Origin: CAYUYH01 sp964449175
GTDB taxonomy: Bacteria > Planctomycetota > Phycisphaerae > SM23-33
Reading direction: 5' to 3'
Length of the DNA: 15,021 nt
Assembly: GCA_964449175.1 (NCBI GenBank)
Contig: CAYUYH010000032.1
Location: 1-15,021, forward strand
Notes under the pieces: model-generated
What the model was told of the DNA's origin: nothing
The model's input: only the letters and a program-made list of their open reading frames with translations
Databases searched by the model: none
Program-made: the position numbers and the translations under genes
Shown here: piece by piece, positions 1 through 7,302 of the stretch
How the letters are laid out: each line of letters begins with the position of its first letter
How positions within the stretch are numbered: position 1 is the stretch's first letter

Positions 1-1
1 G

Positions 2-205
2 GCGATGATCAACCGCCCGCCGGTCCTGCTGGCCGACGAGCCCACCGGCAACCTCGACTCCGCCGCCGGCAAGGAGATCATATCCCTCCTGAGAGACTGC
101 AACCGCCGCGACGGGCAGACCATACTCATGGTCACTCACGACACCGCACTGGCCGAGAAGACCGACCGCATCCTCCACCTCCGCGACGGGCGACTGGGCG
201 ACTAG
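2..205 (+). CDS. ABC transporter ATP-binding protein, LolD/MacB type (3' end only)
   Basis: This is the last 67 codons of a transporter ATPase that runs in from the left edge. The Walker B stretch LLADEPTGNLD is at the start of the visible part, with the D-loop in the same segment. The H-loop histidine follows in MVTHD. The wording DEPTGNLD and the short tail HLRDGRLGD are typical of the LolD/MacB/FtsE group of ABC ATPases, which power lipoprotein release or macrolide/peptide efflux rather than import. Walker A and the signature motif lie outside the window, so the exact subfamily is inference. The stop at 203-205 is only 15 bases from the convergent stop of the restriction gene. lpxD is the next gene on this strand, so an envelope role (lipoprotein sorting) is plausible but not shown. 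Confidence 0.9.
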   Translation, partial: AMINRPPVLLADEPTGNLDSAAGKEIISLLRDCNRRDGQTILMVTHDTALAEKTDRILHLRDGRLGD

Positions 206-220
206 CAGAGAGGGGGACGA

Positions 221-1321
221 TTAAAGTGATGCGAGCAGATCGCGCCAAGCCTGACGGTCGGAGAGGTCGGCGCGTTTGTCAAGTTCGACCCCTATGTTCT
301 GCAACATGAGGCGCCTCCCCTTCTCTCGCAGGATTATGAGAGCCGAGTGGAGAAACTGGGTGAAGTCACAGACGTAGATGTTCTGTCCCGTGGCGAACTG
401 GCGCACGGAGATGTCTTTCACCTTCTCTGCGTCGCTGCTTCTGACCATTCCTCGAACCAGGTAGAGCAGCTCCTGTACACCCTTCTGGCGGGCCGACTCC
501 AGCTTGTCCTGGAGATCTGTCACGGTTAACTCGCGATCCTTGACCTCTACAGCCATCACGACGGACCCATCCTCTGCAAGGCACTCCAAGTCTGCCGCGC
601 TGCCCGTTCGCAAGTCAGCCGCGTTCACATGGCGGCTGACCACCCGGTCGAAAATGGCAAGCGTCGCCCCCAGCGTACCGAACAAGCCTGCAGCCACCGC
701 CTGCATCCTGACGCCCCCAGTGCGATGGGACAGGAAGGTCGCCACAACTGAAGCGACTTGGGCCAAACTGGACCTGTTCGGGACCGGGTAGACAATCTCG
801 ACCTTCTGGAGGCGCTCAAAGATGACTGCCAACACGATGTCAAAAACGGTCTTGCACCGGGCCTGGTCGTTCTCCACGTACTCCAGAACCTCGCACAGGG
901 CATCGAAGCCCTCAGGGTGCATCTGGGCCGAACGGTGCTGCTTGGTTATGGCGGGAATCCTGAGGGGATTGTTCACGTACGGGTCTCCCGAGCCCCCCAA
1001 GACCTTGTGATTCTCGCGGTCGAACGGGACGATTACCTTTCTGCAGAGTGTTCGCGCGTCATACGATCCCTCCATCTCGGCGCTTTGCTGCACAACCCGA
1101 CAGTCCAGGGACGGATTGGCCAACTTGGCTAGAAGTTGCGTTGGTAGAACGTATCTATAGGTCTTCACGGAGGAGTTGATGGACTTCTCTATGGCGTCCC
1201 TAATCCGCTCCGGCACGGAACCTGATGCACGATCGCCTGCCCCCGATTGAATGTGTTTCCAGGAACCCTCAAGAATCCTCTTGGCGTCCAGCGCGAGGGA
1301 CCCGGGGTGCTTGCTAGGCAT
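221..1321 (-). CDS. Type II restriction endonuclease, SacI family
   Basis: This is a predicted site-specific DNA endonuclease of 366 residues. The overall pattern matches the SacI family (Pfam RE_SacI), whose founder cuts GAGCTC. An ARTLCRKVIVP stretch lies near residues 89-99, DPYVNNPLR near 113-121 and the RVVSRHVN segment near 226-233. A PD-(D/E)xK-like centre follows: D244 and E246 in ADLEC, then E259 and K261 in VEVKD. The start chosen is the ATG at 1321, 11 bases after the methyltransferase stop. The frame stays open further upstream but would overlap that gene. It is co-directional with, and downstream of, its methyltransferase, the usual order when the modification enzyme must act first. 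Family membership was recognised from motif memory, not from a search. The actual recognition sequence cannot be read from the protein. Confidence 0.85.
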   Translation of the reverse strand: MPSKHPGSLALDAKRILEGSWKHIQSGAGDRASGSVPERIRDAIEKSINSSVKTYRYVLPTQLLAKLANPSLDCRVVQQSAEMEGSYDARTLCRKVIVPFDRENHKVLGGSGDPYVNNPLRIPAITKQHRSAQMHPEGFDALCEVLEYVENDQARCKTVFDIVLAVIFERLQKVEIVYPVPNRSSLAQVASVVATFLSHRTGGVRMQAVAAGLFGTLGATLAIFDRVVSRHVNAADLRTGSAADLECLAEDGSVVMAVEVKDRELTVTDLQDKLESARQKGVQELLYLVRGMVRSSDAEKVKDISVRQFATGQNIYVCDFTQFLHSALIILREKGRRLMLQNIGVELDKRADLSDRQAWRDLLASL

Positions 1322-1332
1322 GTTGCCGTCTC

Positions 1333-2247
1333 TCAGTAGTTTGTCCAGAGAACCTCTTGGCGAACCCGCTTGACTGAATGGCAAGCCTTGGCAGGCGCGT
1401 GATGCGTGCTCCAACCCTTGTAGAGAGAGTCATAGAGCTTGCACCGGTAACCTGAGACCGCAACTCTGCCCTTGGCCTTCCTCAACACGGCAGCAAGCTC
1501 TCGATGTTCGCGGTCGCTCATCTCGTATCCGTAGGCCTTCGAGTCCCCGCGGGCCTCGTGGGGATAGGGGGGGTCGCAGTAAAACAGCGTGCCCTTGCTG
1601 TCGTAGAGCTTCACGATTTCGAGTGCCGGCCTGTTCTCAATCTGAACGCGAAGCAGCCGCTCGGCGATTTCCGGGAGTTGCTCGATGCTGCCCAGCCATC
1701 TTGAGACGACACCGCTCATGCCTGCTCTGCTGGTGTTCTTGCAGTTGGCCCACCTCCCAAGGGAAGCAGTCTGCGCGAGACCGGTTCGCACCTGTCGGGC
1801 TCTCACGAAAAACCGGCGCGCTCGTTCCAAGTTGGAGATGCCCTGGGTCTTCTCGCACGCGATGCAGAACTCCTCCCTTGAGAAAGGAGTCAACCCTATC
1901 GCCTCAGTCAGTTCAGCCTTCTGCTCTCTCAAGACGCGGAAGAAATTGGCTACATCGGCATCGAGATCGTTGTATGTCTCAACTGGAGACGGCTTGCGGT
2001 TGAGCAAGACCGCGGCAGAGCCTCCAAAAGGCTCACAGTAGTGCTGGGATTCCGGCAGCAGAGGAAGCAGCCAATCGAGATGGCTGTATTTCCCCCCATA
2101 CCATCCGAATGCGATCTTGCGGCGCCTTCGAGTTCCCCGAGTAGGTACCCTCGCGCCATTCCTCTTGGCCAATTCGCGCAGGTCGCTCTTGTGGTCATCA
2201 GTGAAGAGATGGTTCTGGACCCGTATTGGCGACGGCGTTCGACCCAT
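1333..2247 (-). CDS. D12-class adenine-N6 DNA methyltransferase of a type II R-M system
   Basis: This enzyme transfers a methyl group from S-adenosylmethionine to N6 of adenine in a specific DNA site, protecting the host from the adjacent endonuclease. It has 304 residues, the normal size for the Dam/DpnM (MethyltransfD12) family. Visible motifs in order are FGWYGGKYSHL at 47-57 (the N-terminal GGK element), EPFGGSAAVLL at 72-82 (SAM-binding motif I), NDLD at 93-96 and the catalytic YCDPPYP at 223-229. The region between about 115 and 215 should hold the target recognition part. The ATG at 2247 was chosen because it is preceded by GAGG about 8 bases upstream and by a good promoter (2267-2295). 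The open frame continues upstream to 2550, but that extension is antisense to lpxD and reads as low-complexity sequence. It probably forms one transcript with the endonuclease gene. Confidence 0.93.
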   Translation of the reverse strand: MGRTPSPIRVQNHLFTDDHKSDLRELAKRNGARVPTRGTRRRRKIAFGWYGGKYSHLDWLLPLLPESQHYCEPFGGSAAVLLNRKPSPVETYNDLDADVANFFRVLREQKAELTEAIGLTPFSREEFCIACEKTQGISNLERARRFFVRARQVRTGLAQTASLGRWANCKNTSRAGMSGVVSRWLGSIEQLPEIAERLLRVQIENRPALEIVKLYDSKGTLFYCDPPYPHEARGDSKAYGYEMSDREHRELAAVLRKAKGRVAVSGYRCKLYDSLYKGWSTHHAPAKACHSVKRVRQEVLWTNY

Positions 2248-2266
2248 GTGCCTAACCTCACACGCG

Positions 2267-2295
2267 ATAGTAATCGGGGAGCCCGTCCGGGTCAA
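2267..2295 (-). promoter_or_regulatory. Predicted sigma70-type promoter of the restriction-modification operon
   Basis: Reading the minus strand, TTGACC (2295-2290) is followed after exactly 17 bases by TACTAT (2272-2267). That is 5 of 6 and 4 of 6 matches to the consensus boxes. Transcription would start near 2260, giving a very short leader of about 13 bases that already contains the GAGG ribosome-binding site of the methyltransferase. No start site was measured. Confidence 0.55.
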
Positions 2296-2331
2296 AGCCA
2301 ATTGGAGGGCCGCCAGCCATTCTGTACTCCC

Positions 2332-2360
2332 TTGACCTCCGGCAAGCACCGACCTACTGT
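2332..2360 (+). promoter_or_regulatory. Possible promoter of lpxD-lpxI
   Basis: TTGACC (2332-2337), then 17 bases, then TACTGT (2355-2360). The -35 box is good (5 of 6) and the -10 box poor (3 of 6). The predicted start, about 2367, is just before a GAGGG at 2371-2375 and the lpxD start at 2387. It faces away from the restriction-operon promoter, so the 139-base spacer would carry two divergent promoters. Confidence 0.35.
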
Positions 2361-2386
2361 CTCTTCCTGCGAGGGTGTGAAGATAT

Positions 2387-3460
2387 ATGCGTGAGATGAC
2401 CATATCGCAGCTTGCGGAGCTGGTGGGCGGGGAGCTTGTCGGCGACGGCGGCGGCAAGATTCGCGGCCTAGCCGCATTGGACGCCGCGGAGAGCGGCGAG
2501 GCGAGCTTCCTGGCCAACGCCAAGTACGAGCGCCACATGGCTGAGACCAAGGCCGCGGCGGTCTTCGTGGCCGCGGACTACGCCGGCCCGGGCCCGGCGC
2601 TGATCCGCTGCGCCGACCCGTACTTCGCATTCCGGGAGGCGATGGTGGCCTTCTACGGCTTCCGCCGGCCTCACTTCGACGGCGTCGACCCGCACACAAA
2701 CATCGACCCGTCCGCAAAGATCGCCACGAGCGTGAAGATCGCGCCGTTCGTGACCATCGCCGCCGGCTGCGAGATCGGCGACGGCACTGTGATGTACCCC
2801 GGCGTTTACGTCGGGCCGGGCTGCCGCATCGGGCGCGACTGCACGCTGCACCCCAACGTGACGGTCTACGAGGGCTGCCGTCTGGGCGACCGCGTGATCG
2901 TCCACGCCGGCGCGTCGATCGGGCAGGACGGCTTCGGCTACGCCACGCACGCCGGCAGACACGAGAAGATCCCGCAGGTCGGGTGGGTCGAGATCGGCAA
3001 CGACGTGGAGATCGGCGCGTGCTGCGCGATCGACCGCGCGACGATGGGCGCGACGGTGATCGCCGACGGCACGAAGTTCTCCAACCTCGTCGCCATCGGC
3101 CACGGCGCCAAGGTGGGCAAGGGCTGCCTGATGGTGGCCCAGAGCGGCATCGCCGGCTCGACCACGCTGGGCAACTACTGCGTGTTCGGCGGACAGAGCG
3201 GCTCGGTCGGGCACATCAAGATCGGCGACGGAGTGCAAGTGGCCGCCCAGACAGGCGTGGTCGGCGACGTGCCGGCGGGCATGCAGATCGGCGGCAGCCC
3301 GTCGATGCCGCTTGCCGACGCGAAGCGGGCGTGGATGACTATCTCGCGCCTGCCGCAGCTGCGCACCGCGGTGCGCAAGCTGACGCGCGAGGTGGCTGCG
3401 CTGAAGCGCCGCCTGGGGATGGACGAGCCGGGCGACGCGGACCGCCGGGAGAGCGACTGA
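2387..3460 (+). CDS. lpxD: UDP-3-O-(3-hydroxyacyl)glucosamine N-acyltransferase LpxD
   Basis: LpxD adds the second, N-linked hydroxyacyl chain to UDP-glucosamine from acyl-ACP, the third step of lipid A synthesis in the cytoplasm. It has 357 residues, close to the usual length. Residues 1-100 form the uridine-binding N-terminal domain. From about 103 to 300 run hexapeptide repeats of a left-handed beta helix (IDPSAKIATSVKIAP and so on). A helical tail with RLPQLRTAVRKL follows, as in trimeric LpxD. The proposed catalytic histidine appears in AIGHGAKVG and falls at residue 239, the same number as in the E. coli enzyme. The second conserved histidine, in SVGHIKIG, falls at 276. The start at 2387 has GAGGG 11 bases upstream; a second ATG at 2396 is an alternative. 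The stop overlaps the start of lpxI, so the two are translationally coupled. Confidence 0.97.
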   Translation: MREMTISQLAELVGGELVGDGGGKIRGLAALDAAESGEASFLANAKYERHMAETKAAAVFVAADYAGPGPALIRCADPYFAFREAMVAFYGFRRPHFDGVDPHTNIDPSAKIATSVKIAPFVTIAAGCEIGDGTVMYPGVYVGPGCRIGRDCTLHPNVTVYEGCRLGDRVIVHAGASIGQDGFGYATHAGRHEKIPQVGWVEIGNDVEIGACCAIDRATMGATVIADGTKFSNLVAIGHGAKVGKGCLMVAQSGIAGSTTLGNYCVFGGQSGSVGHIKIGDGVQVAAQTGVVGDVPAGMQIGGSPSMPLADAKRAWMTISRLPQLRTAVRKLTREVAALKRRLGMDEPGDADRRESD

Positions 3461-4302
3461 TGGCTGAGCAGGGCTGGCCGGTGGGGCTGATCGCCGGCTC
3501 GGGTCGGCTGCCGTTCCTCATCGCAGCCGGCGTGCGGAAGGCGCGTCACCCGCTGGTTGTCGTCGGCCTGGCGGGCCTGGCCTCCAGCAGGCTTGCGGCT
3601 ATGGCGGACGAATTCCGCTGGTTTAGCATCGCGCGCCCGAGCAGTTGGCTGTCGCTGCTGCGCCGCCGCGGCGTGCACGAGGCGGTCATGATTGGCGGCG
3701 TGCGGAAGAAGGACATGTACTCGCCGCTGGCGGCCCTGCGGAACCTGCCGGACCTGCGGGCGATAAGGGTGTGGTACTTCAAGCTGCGAAAGGACCGGCG
3801 CGACAACGCCGTGCTCATCGCCATGGCTGAGGAACTTAGAGACGAGGGGATCGAGCTGGTCAGCAGCGTGAAGTACTGCCAGGAGCACTTGGCCGGCGAG
3901 GGCGTGATGACGTCGGCGCCGCTGCCGGGCGGCCTGGCCGGCGACGCGGAGTTCGGCTGGCGGATTGCGCGGGCCAGCGCCGAGATGGACGTCGGCCAGA
4001 CCGTCGCGGTCAAGGACGGCGACATCATCGCCGTCGAGGCCATCGAAGGCACCGACGCGATGATACGCCGGGCGGGCAGGCTGTGCCGCGCCGGAGGCTG
4101 GACGATGGTCAAGGTCGCCCGCCCCAAGCAGGACATGCGATTCGACGTGCCGACCATCGGGCCGGGCACGCTGCGGCACCTGAAGGACGCGCGATGCGCC
4201 TGCCTGGTGGTCGAGGCCGGCAAGACGCTGATCGTCGACAAGCCGGCGACGCTGGCACTGGCCGACGAGCTGAAGATCGCCGTCATCGGGAAGGCGCCAT
4301 AA
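3460..4302 (+). CDS. lpxI: UDP-2,3-diacylglucosamine hydrolase LpxI
   Basis: LpxI hydrolyses UDP-2,3-diacylglucosamine to lipid X and UMP, the step done by LpxH in E. coli. It has 280 residues, normal for the family (formerly DUF1009). The glycine-rich GLIAGSGRLPFLIA stretch at 9-22 opens the N-terminal domain. The C-terminal domain shows VKDGDIIAVEAIEGTDAMI (184-202) and RPKQDMRFDVPTIGPGT (221-237), both family hallmarks. Asp225 in the latter probably corresponds to the aspartate reported as essential in the Caulobacter enzyme. The ATG at 3460 shares its A with the lpxD stop (TGATG). The same frame is open back to 2983, but that part is an out-of-frame shadow of lpxD. Having LpxI next to LpxD rather than LpxH argues against an enterobacterial origin. 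Confidence 0.95.
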   Translation: MAEQGWPVGLIAGSGRLPFLIAAGVRKARHPLVVVGLAGLASSRLAAMADEFRWFSIARPSSWLSLLRRRGVHEAVMIGGVRKKDMYSPLAALRNLPDLRAIRVWYFKLRKDRRDNAVLIAMAEELRDEGIELVSSVKYCQEHLAGEGVMTSAPLPGGLAGDAEFGWRIARASAEMDVGQTVAVKDGDIIAVEAIEGTDAMIRRAGRLCRAGGWTMVKVARPKQDMRFDVPTIGPGTLRHLKDARCACLVVEAGKTLIVDKPATLALADELKIAVIGKAP

Positions 4303-4318
4303 CGGCTCTGTTAGCTCG

Positions 4319-4500
4319 CTAACTGGTTGGTTCGCTGACTCGTTGACCGGCCCGCATGTCAATCGGTCGATCGGTCAATCAGCAGGAGTGCAGTCAGCGC
4401 GGTTTGCCGGCCCGCCAAGTAACCGATTGACCAATTGACTGATTGGCGAGTTCACGAGTCAACGAGTCGACCAGCCAACCACAACCGCGTTAGCGGTCAG
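4319..4500. repeat. Long imperfect inverted repeat in the lpxI-SDR spacer
   Basis: The spacer is built from nested inverted arms. The outer arms 4324-4347 and 4458-4481 pair at 20 of 24 positions. The inner arms 4360-4382 and 4424-4446 pair at 18 of 23. The apex of about 40 bases holds a CCGGCCCGC word, also found once at 4348-4356. TTGAC occurs three times and its complement GTCAA three times. The sequence is visibly more AT-rich than the genes beside it. No open reading frame or T-run terminator is present. It may be a decayed repeat element, a processing hairpin or a regulator target; the function is unknown. Confidence 0.6.
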
Positions 4501-4508
4501 GAGTGACC

Positions 4509-5273
4509 ATGAGCGACATGTTCGACCTCACCGGTCGGGTGGCCATCGTAACCGGCGGCTCGAAGGGCCTGGGCAAGGAGATGGCCATCGCGTTGGCTGA
4601 GGCCGGCGCCGACGTGGTGATCGGCGCGCGGACCGAGGGCGAGATTCGCGCCGCAGCCGAGGAAATCGCCGCCGGCACGGGCAGGAAGGTCGTCCCCGTC
4701 TCACTCGACGTGACCGACCGCGAGAGCGTCGCCGCGATGGTCGAGTTGGCGATGAAGACCTTTGGCCGAATCGACATCCTGGTCAACAACGCCGGCATCA
4801 ACGTCCGCGCGCCGCTGGAGAAGATCAAGCCCGAGGATTTCCGCCGGATCATGGACGTCAACGTCGCCGGCGTGTTCAACTGCTGCCAGCTCGTCGCGCC
4901 GCACATGGTCAAGGCCGGCTTCGGGCGGATCATCAACGTCTCCTCGTCGGTCGGCTTGGTCGGCCTGGCCGGGCGGGTGAGCTATACGTCCTCCAAGGGC
5001 GCCGTCACGCAGATGACTCGCACGCTGGCGGTCGAGCTGGCCAAAACCGGCGTGACCGCCAACGCCCTGTGCCCCGGCCCGTTCGCCACTGAGATCAACC
5101 GCCCGCTGCTGGAGAACCCCGAGATGGCGGCCGACATCATAGGCCGCGTGCCCATGGACCGCTGGGGCGAGATGCACGAGATACGCGCGCCGGTCGTCTT
5201 CCTGGCCAGCCCGGCTGCCAGCTACGTCACCGGCGCGATCCTCAGCGTCGACGGCGGGTGGGTAGCCCAATAG
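4509..5273 (+). CDS. Short-chain dehydrogenase/reductase (FabG / gluconate 5-dehydrogenase-like)
   Basis: This is a classical NAD(P)H-dependent SDR of 254 residues with a Rossmann fold. The cofactor-binding TGGSKGLG is at 15-22 and NNAG at 93-96. The catalytic set is Asn118, Ser146, Tyr159 and Lys163 (YTSSK). The end SVDGGWVAQ is the usual SDR finish. Overall wording (DLTGRVAIVTGGSKGLG, DVNVAGVFNCCQ, FLASPAASYVTG) resembles the gluconate 5-dehydrogenase and 3-oxoacyl-ACP reductase-like branch, but substrate cannot be assigned in this promiscuous family. The start is the ATG at 4509, with AGGAG five bases upstream. A GTG at 4503 is in frame but overlaps that ribosome-binding site. The gene stands alone between the palindromic spacer and the recJ promoter, so the neighbours give no substrate hint. 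Confidence 0.9.
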   Translation: MSDMFDLTGRVAIVTGGSKGLGKEMAIALAEAGADVVIGARTEGEIRAAAEEIAAGTGRKVVPVSLDVTDRESVAAMVELAMKTFGRIDILVNNAGINVRAPLEKIKPEDFRRIMDVNVAGVFNCCQLVAPHMVKAGFGRIINVSSSVGLVGLAGRVSYTSSKGAVTQMTRTLAVELAKTGVTANALCPGPFATEINRPLLENPEMAADIIGRVPMDRWGEMHEIRAPVVFLASPAASYVTGAILSVDGGWVAQ

Positions 5274-5289
5274 GCAGGCCACTAGCGCT

Positions 5290-5318
5290 TCGACATTCTC
5301 CCTGCCCCGCACTATAAT
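5290..5318 (+). promoter_or_regulatory. Strong predicted sigma70-type promoter of recJ
   Basis: TCGACA (5290-5295), 17 bases, then a perfect TATAAT (5313-5318). Such an AT-rich hexamer with correct spacing stands out in this GC-rich sequence. Transcription would begin near 5325, giving recJ a leader of about 20 bases with GAGGG at 5336-5340, six bases before its ATG. Confidence 0.7.
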
Positions 5319-5346
5319 CACTGCCCCTAGGCGGCGAGGGATCGTC

Positions 5347-7095
5347 ATGGTTTCACACTCATGGAGGTATGGTGTCGAGCGCTGGGAGGTGGCGCCGGTC
5401 TATGACGGCGCGGCTGAGCTGGCCCGGCGGGTCGGCACGGCCCCAATCGTCGCCCAGGTCCTGGCCAATCGCGGCATTACCGACCCCGAGGCCGGTAAGG
5501 CCTTCCTGAACCCCAAGCTGAGCGACCTCCACCCGCCTGAGATGCTCAGCGGCTGCGTCGAGGCCGCCCGGCGCGTCGCGGCGGCAGTCGCGCGGAAGGC
5601 GCGGATCGTCATCTACGGCGACTACGATGTGGACGGCATGGCCGGCGTGGCGATCCTGCATTCGATCCTCCGCCTGGTCGACGCCGACGTGCGGTTCTAC
5701 GTGCCTCACCGCCTGGAGGAGGGCTACGGCGTCAATGCCGAGGCCATCGCCAAGCTGGCCGAGGAGGGCACCGAGCTGTTGATCACGGTGGACTGCGGCA
5801 TAAGCGCCAACGAGCCGCTAGCCGCGGCGAAGGCTGCCGGCATGGAGGTGATCGTCACCGACCACCACTCGCCCGGCGAGCAGCTCCCGCCGGCTGACGT
5901 GATCGTCCACCCAGCCGTGCCGAGCGGCGAGTATCCGAACCCATACCTGGCCGGGGCAGGCGTTGCCTACAAGCTCGCCTGGCAGGTGGCCGTCGAGATT
6001 TGCGGCAACAGCCGCGTCGATCAGCCGATCCGCGAGTTCCTGCTGGAGGCGACCTGCCTGGCGGCCTTGGGGACCATCGCCGACGTCGTGCCGCTCGTCG
6101 GCGAGAACCGCAGCCTGGCCGTCTACGGCCTGCGAGGCCTGCCCCACACCACCCACCCCGGGATCCGCGCACTGCTGCACTCGACCAGGCTCGACGGCGA
6201 GAAGCTCGACGCGTACCACGTGGGCTTCCTGCTCGCCCCGCGGCTGAACGCCTGCGGGCGGATGGGCCACGCGCGGCTGGCGGTCGAGCTGCTGACCGAC
6301 GCGCCGCCCGACCGGGCGGCCAAGATCGCCGACTACTTGGCCGCCCAGAACGCCGAGCGACAGAAGGTGGAGCGAGCCATCACCGCCGAGGCCGTCGAAA
6401 TGGTGCGCGCCCGCGGGCTGGACGATCCGGGCAGCCGGGCCATCGTGCTGGCCAGCGAGTCGTGGCACGGCGGGGTTATCGGCATCGTCGCCTCGCGGCT
6501 GGTGGACAGGTTCAACCGGCCTGCGGTGCTGGTGGCCTTCAACGGCGACGGCGGGCAGGGCAGCGGCAGGAGCATTCCCGGCTTTCACATGCGCGACGCA
6601 CTGGCTGCCTGCTCGCGGTGCCTGGACAGCTTCGGCGGGCACGCCATGGCCGGGGGCGTGAGGATCGACCGCCGGCGGATGGTTGACTTCACAGCCGCCT
6701 TCACGGCATACGCCAACGCGCACATCGACGACGCGCAGCTTACCCCGGTCCTTCACGTGGACGCCGAGGCCACGCTGCCGCAGCTCAGCCACAACGTGGT
6801 CGAGCACCTGTCTCGCCTGGCGCCGTTCGGGCAGGGCAACCCGCCGCCGATCGTCGCGGTGCGCGGGTGCAAGGTCCTCGGCCAGCCGCGGCGCATGGGC
6901 AGGGGGGGCGGCGTGCTGAGCCTGATGCTCTCGCAGGACGGTGTCTCGTTCCGCGCGGTGGGGTTCTCGATGGGCGAGCTGGCCGAGAGGCTCGTCGGCG
7001 TCAACGTCGTCGACGTCGCGGCCAAGCCGGTGATAAACGACTTCCGCGGGCGCACCTCCATCGAGCTTCAGCTCAAGGACGTCTCCTGGGACTAG
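5347..7095 (+). CDS. recJ: Single-stranded-DNA-specific 5'-3' exonuclease RecJ
   Basis: RecJ degrades single-stranded DNA 5' to 3' in recombination and mismatch repair, using two metal ions in a DHH phosphoesterase core. It has 582 residues, typical for the family. Motifs in order are YGDYDVDGMAG (90-100, metal-binding motif I), VDCG (148-151), TDHH (171-174, the DHH triad), GTIADVVPL (242-250) and LNACGRMG (300-307). The DHHA1 part follows with SGRS (406-409) and FGGHAMAGG (429-437). The C-terminal OB-like domain begins around PFGQGNPPP (493-501). All metal-binding aspartates and histidines expected for activity are present. The ATG at 5347 has GAGGG six bases upstream and its own promoter. 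A terminator at 7258-7289 closes the unit. Confidence 0.97.
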   Translation: MVSHSWRYGVERWEVAPVYDGAAELARRVGTAPIVAQVLANRGITDPEAGKAFLNPKLSDLHPPEMLSGCVEAARRVAAAVARKARIVIYGDYDVDGMAGVAILHSILRLVDADVRFYVPHRLEEGYGVNAEAIAKLAEEGTELLITVDCGISANEPLAAAKAAGMEVIVTDHHSPGEQLPPADVIVHPAVPSGEYPNPYLAGAGVAYKLAWQVAVEICGNSRVDQPIREFLLEATCLAALGTIADVVPLVGENRSLAVYGLRGLPHTTHPGIRALLHSTRLDGEKLDAYHVGFLLAPRLNACGRMGHARLAVELLTDAPPDRAAKIADYLAAQNAERQKVERAITAEAVEMVRARGLDDPGSRAIVLASESWHGGVIGIVASRLVDRFNRPAVLVAFNGDGGQGSGRSIPGFHMRDALAACSRCLDSFGGHAMAGGVRIDRRRMVDFTAAFTAYANAHIDDAQLTPVLHVDAEATLPQLSHNVVEHLSRLAPFGQGNPPPIVAVRGCKVLGQPRRMGRGGGVLSLMLSQDGVSFRAVGFSMGELAERLVGVNVVDVAAKPVINDFRGRTSIELQLKDVSWD

Positions 7096-7257
7096 CCTGC
7101 GGGACATCCGCCTGGGGGATTCTCTCAATCGTCTTCCGCTAGAGGCCTTAGGTCGACACAGTTCCCGCATTGTTCCCCTGCGTCGCTAAAGGCGGGCGGC
7201 GATTCAGCCGAGTAAATGGGGCAGAAGAGGGATTCTCCTCGGCAGGCGCTGTCGGAC

Positions 7258-7289
7258 GGCGGCGGGTCGCCACCCGCCGCCTGTCTTTT
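7258..7289 (+). terminator. Intrinsic terminator downstream of recJ
   Basis: A 10-bp perfect stem, GGCGGCGGGT (7258-7267) with ACCCGCCGCC (7272-7281), has a 4-base loop and is followed by TGTCTTTT. The T-run is on the plus strand, so it should stop recJ transcripts. On the minus strand the hairpin lacks a U-tract and would at most pause rny transcripts, although it lies just beyond the rny stop. The rest of the 7096-7302 spacer shows no gene. Confidence 0.7.
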
Positions 7290-7302
7290 GCGCCGGCCGG
7301 GG

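Noticed and set aside
2248..2550. N-terminal extension of the methyltransferase gene across the lpxD start
   Set aside because: It is antisense to lpxD, low in complexity, and lies upstream of a better start with ribosome-binding site and promoter at 2247.
2983..3459. Extended start of lpxI giving a 439-residue protein
   Set aside because: The added part is an Arg/Gly/Asp-rich shadow of lpxD in another frame; the overlap start at 3460 gives the normal family length.
4503..4508. GTG start two codons upstream of the dehydrogenase ATG
   Set aside because: The GTG overlaps the AGGAG ribosome-binding site serving the ATG at 4509.
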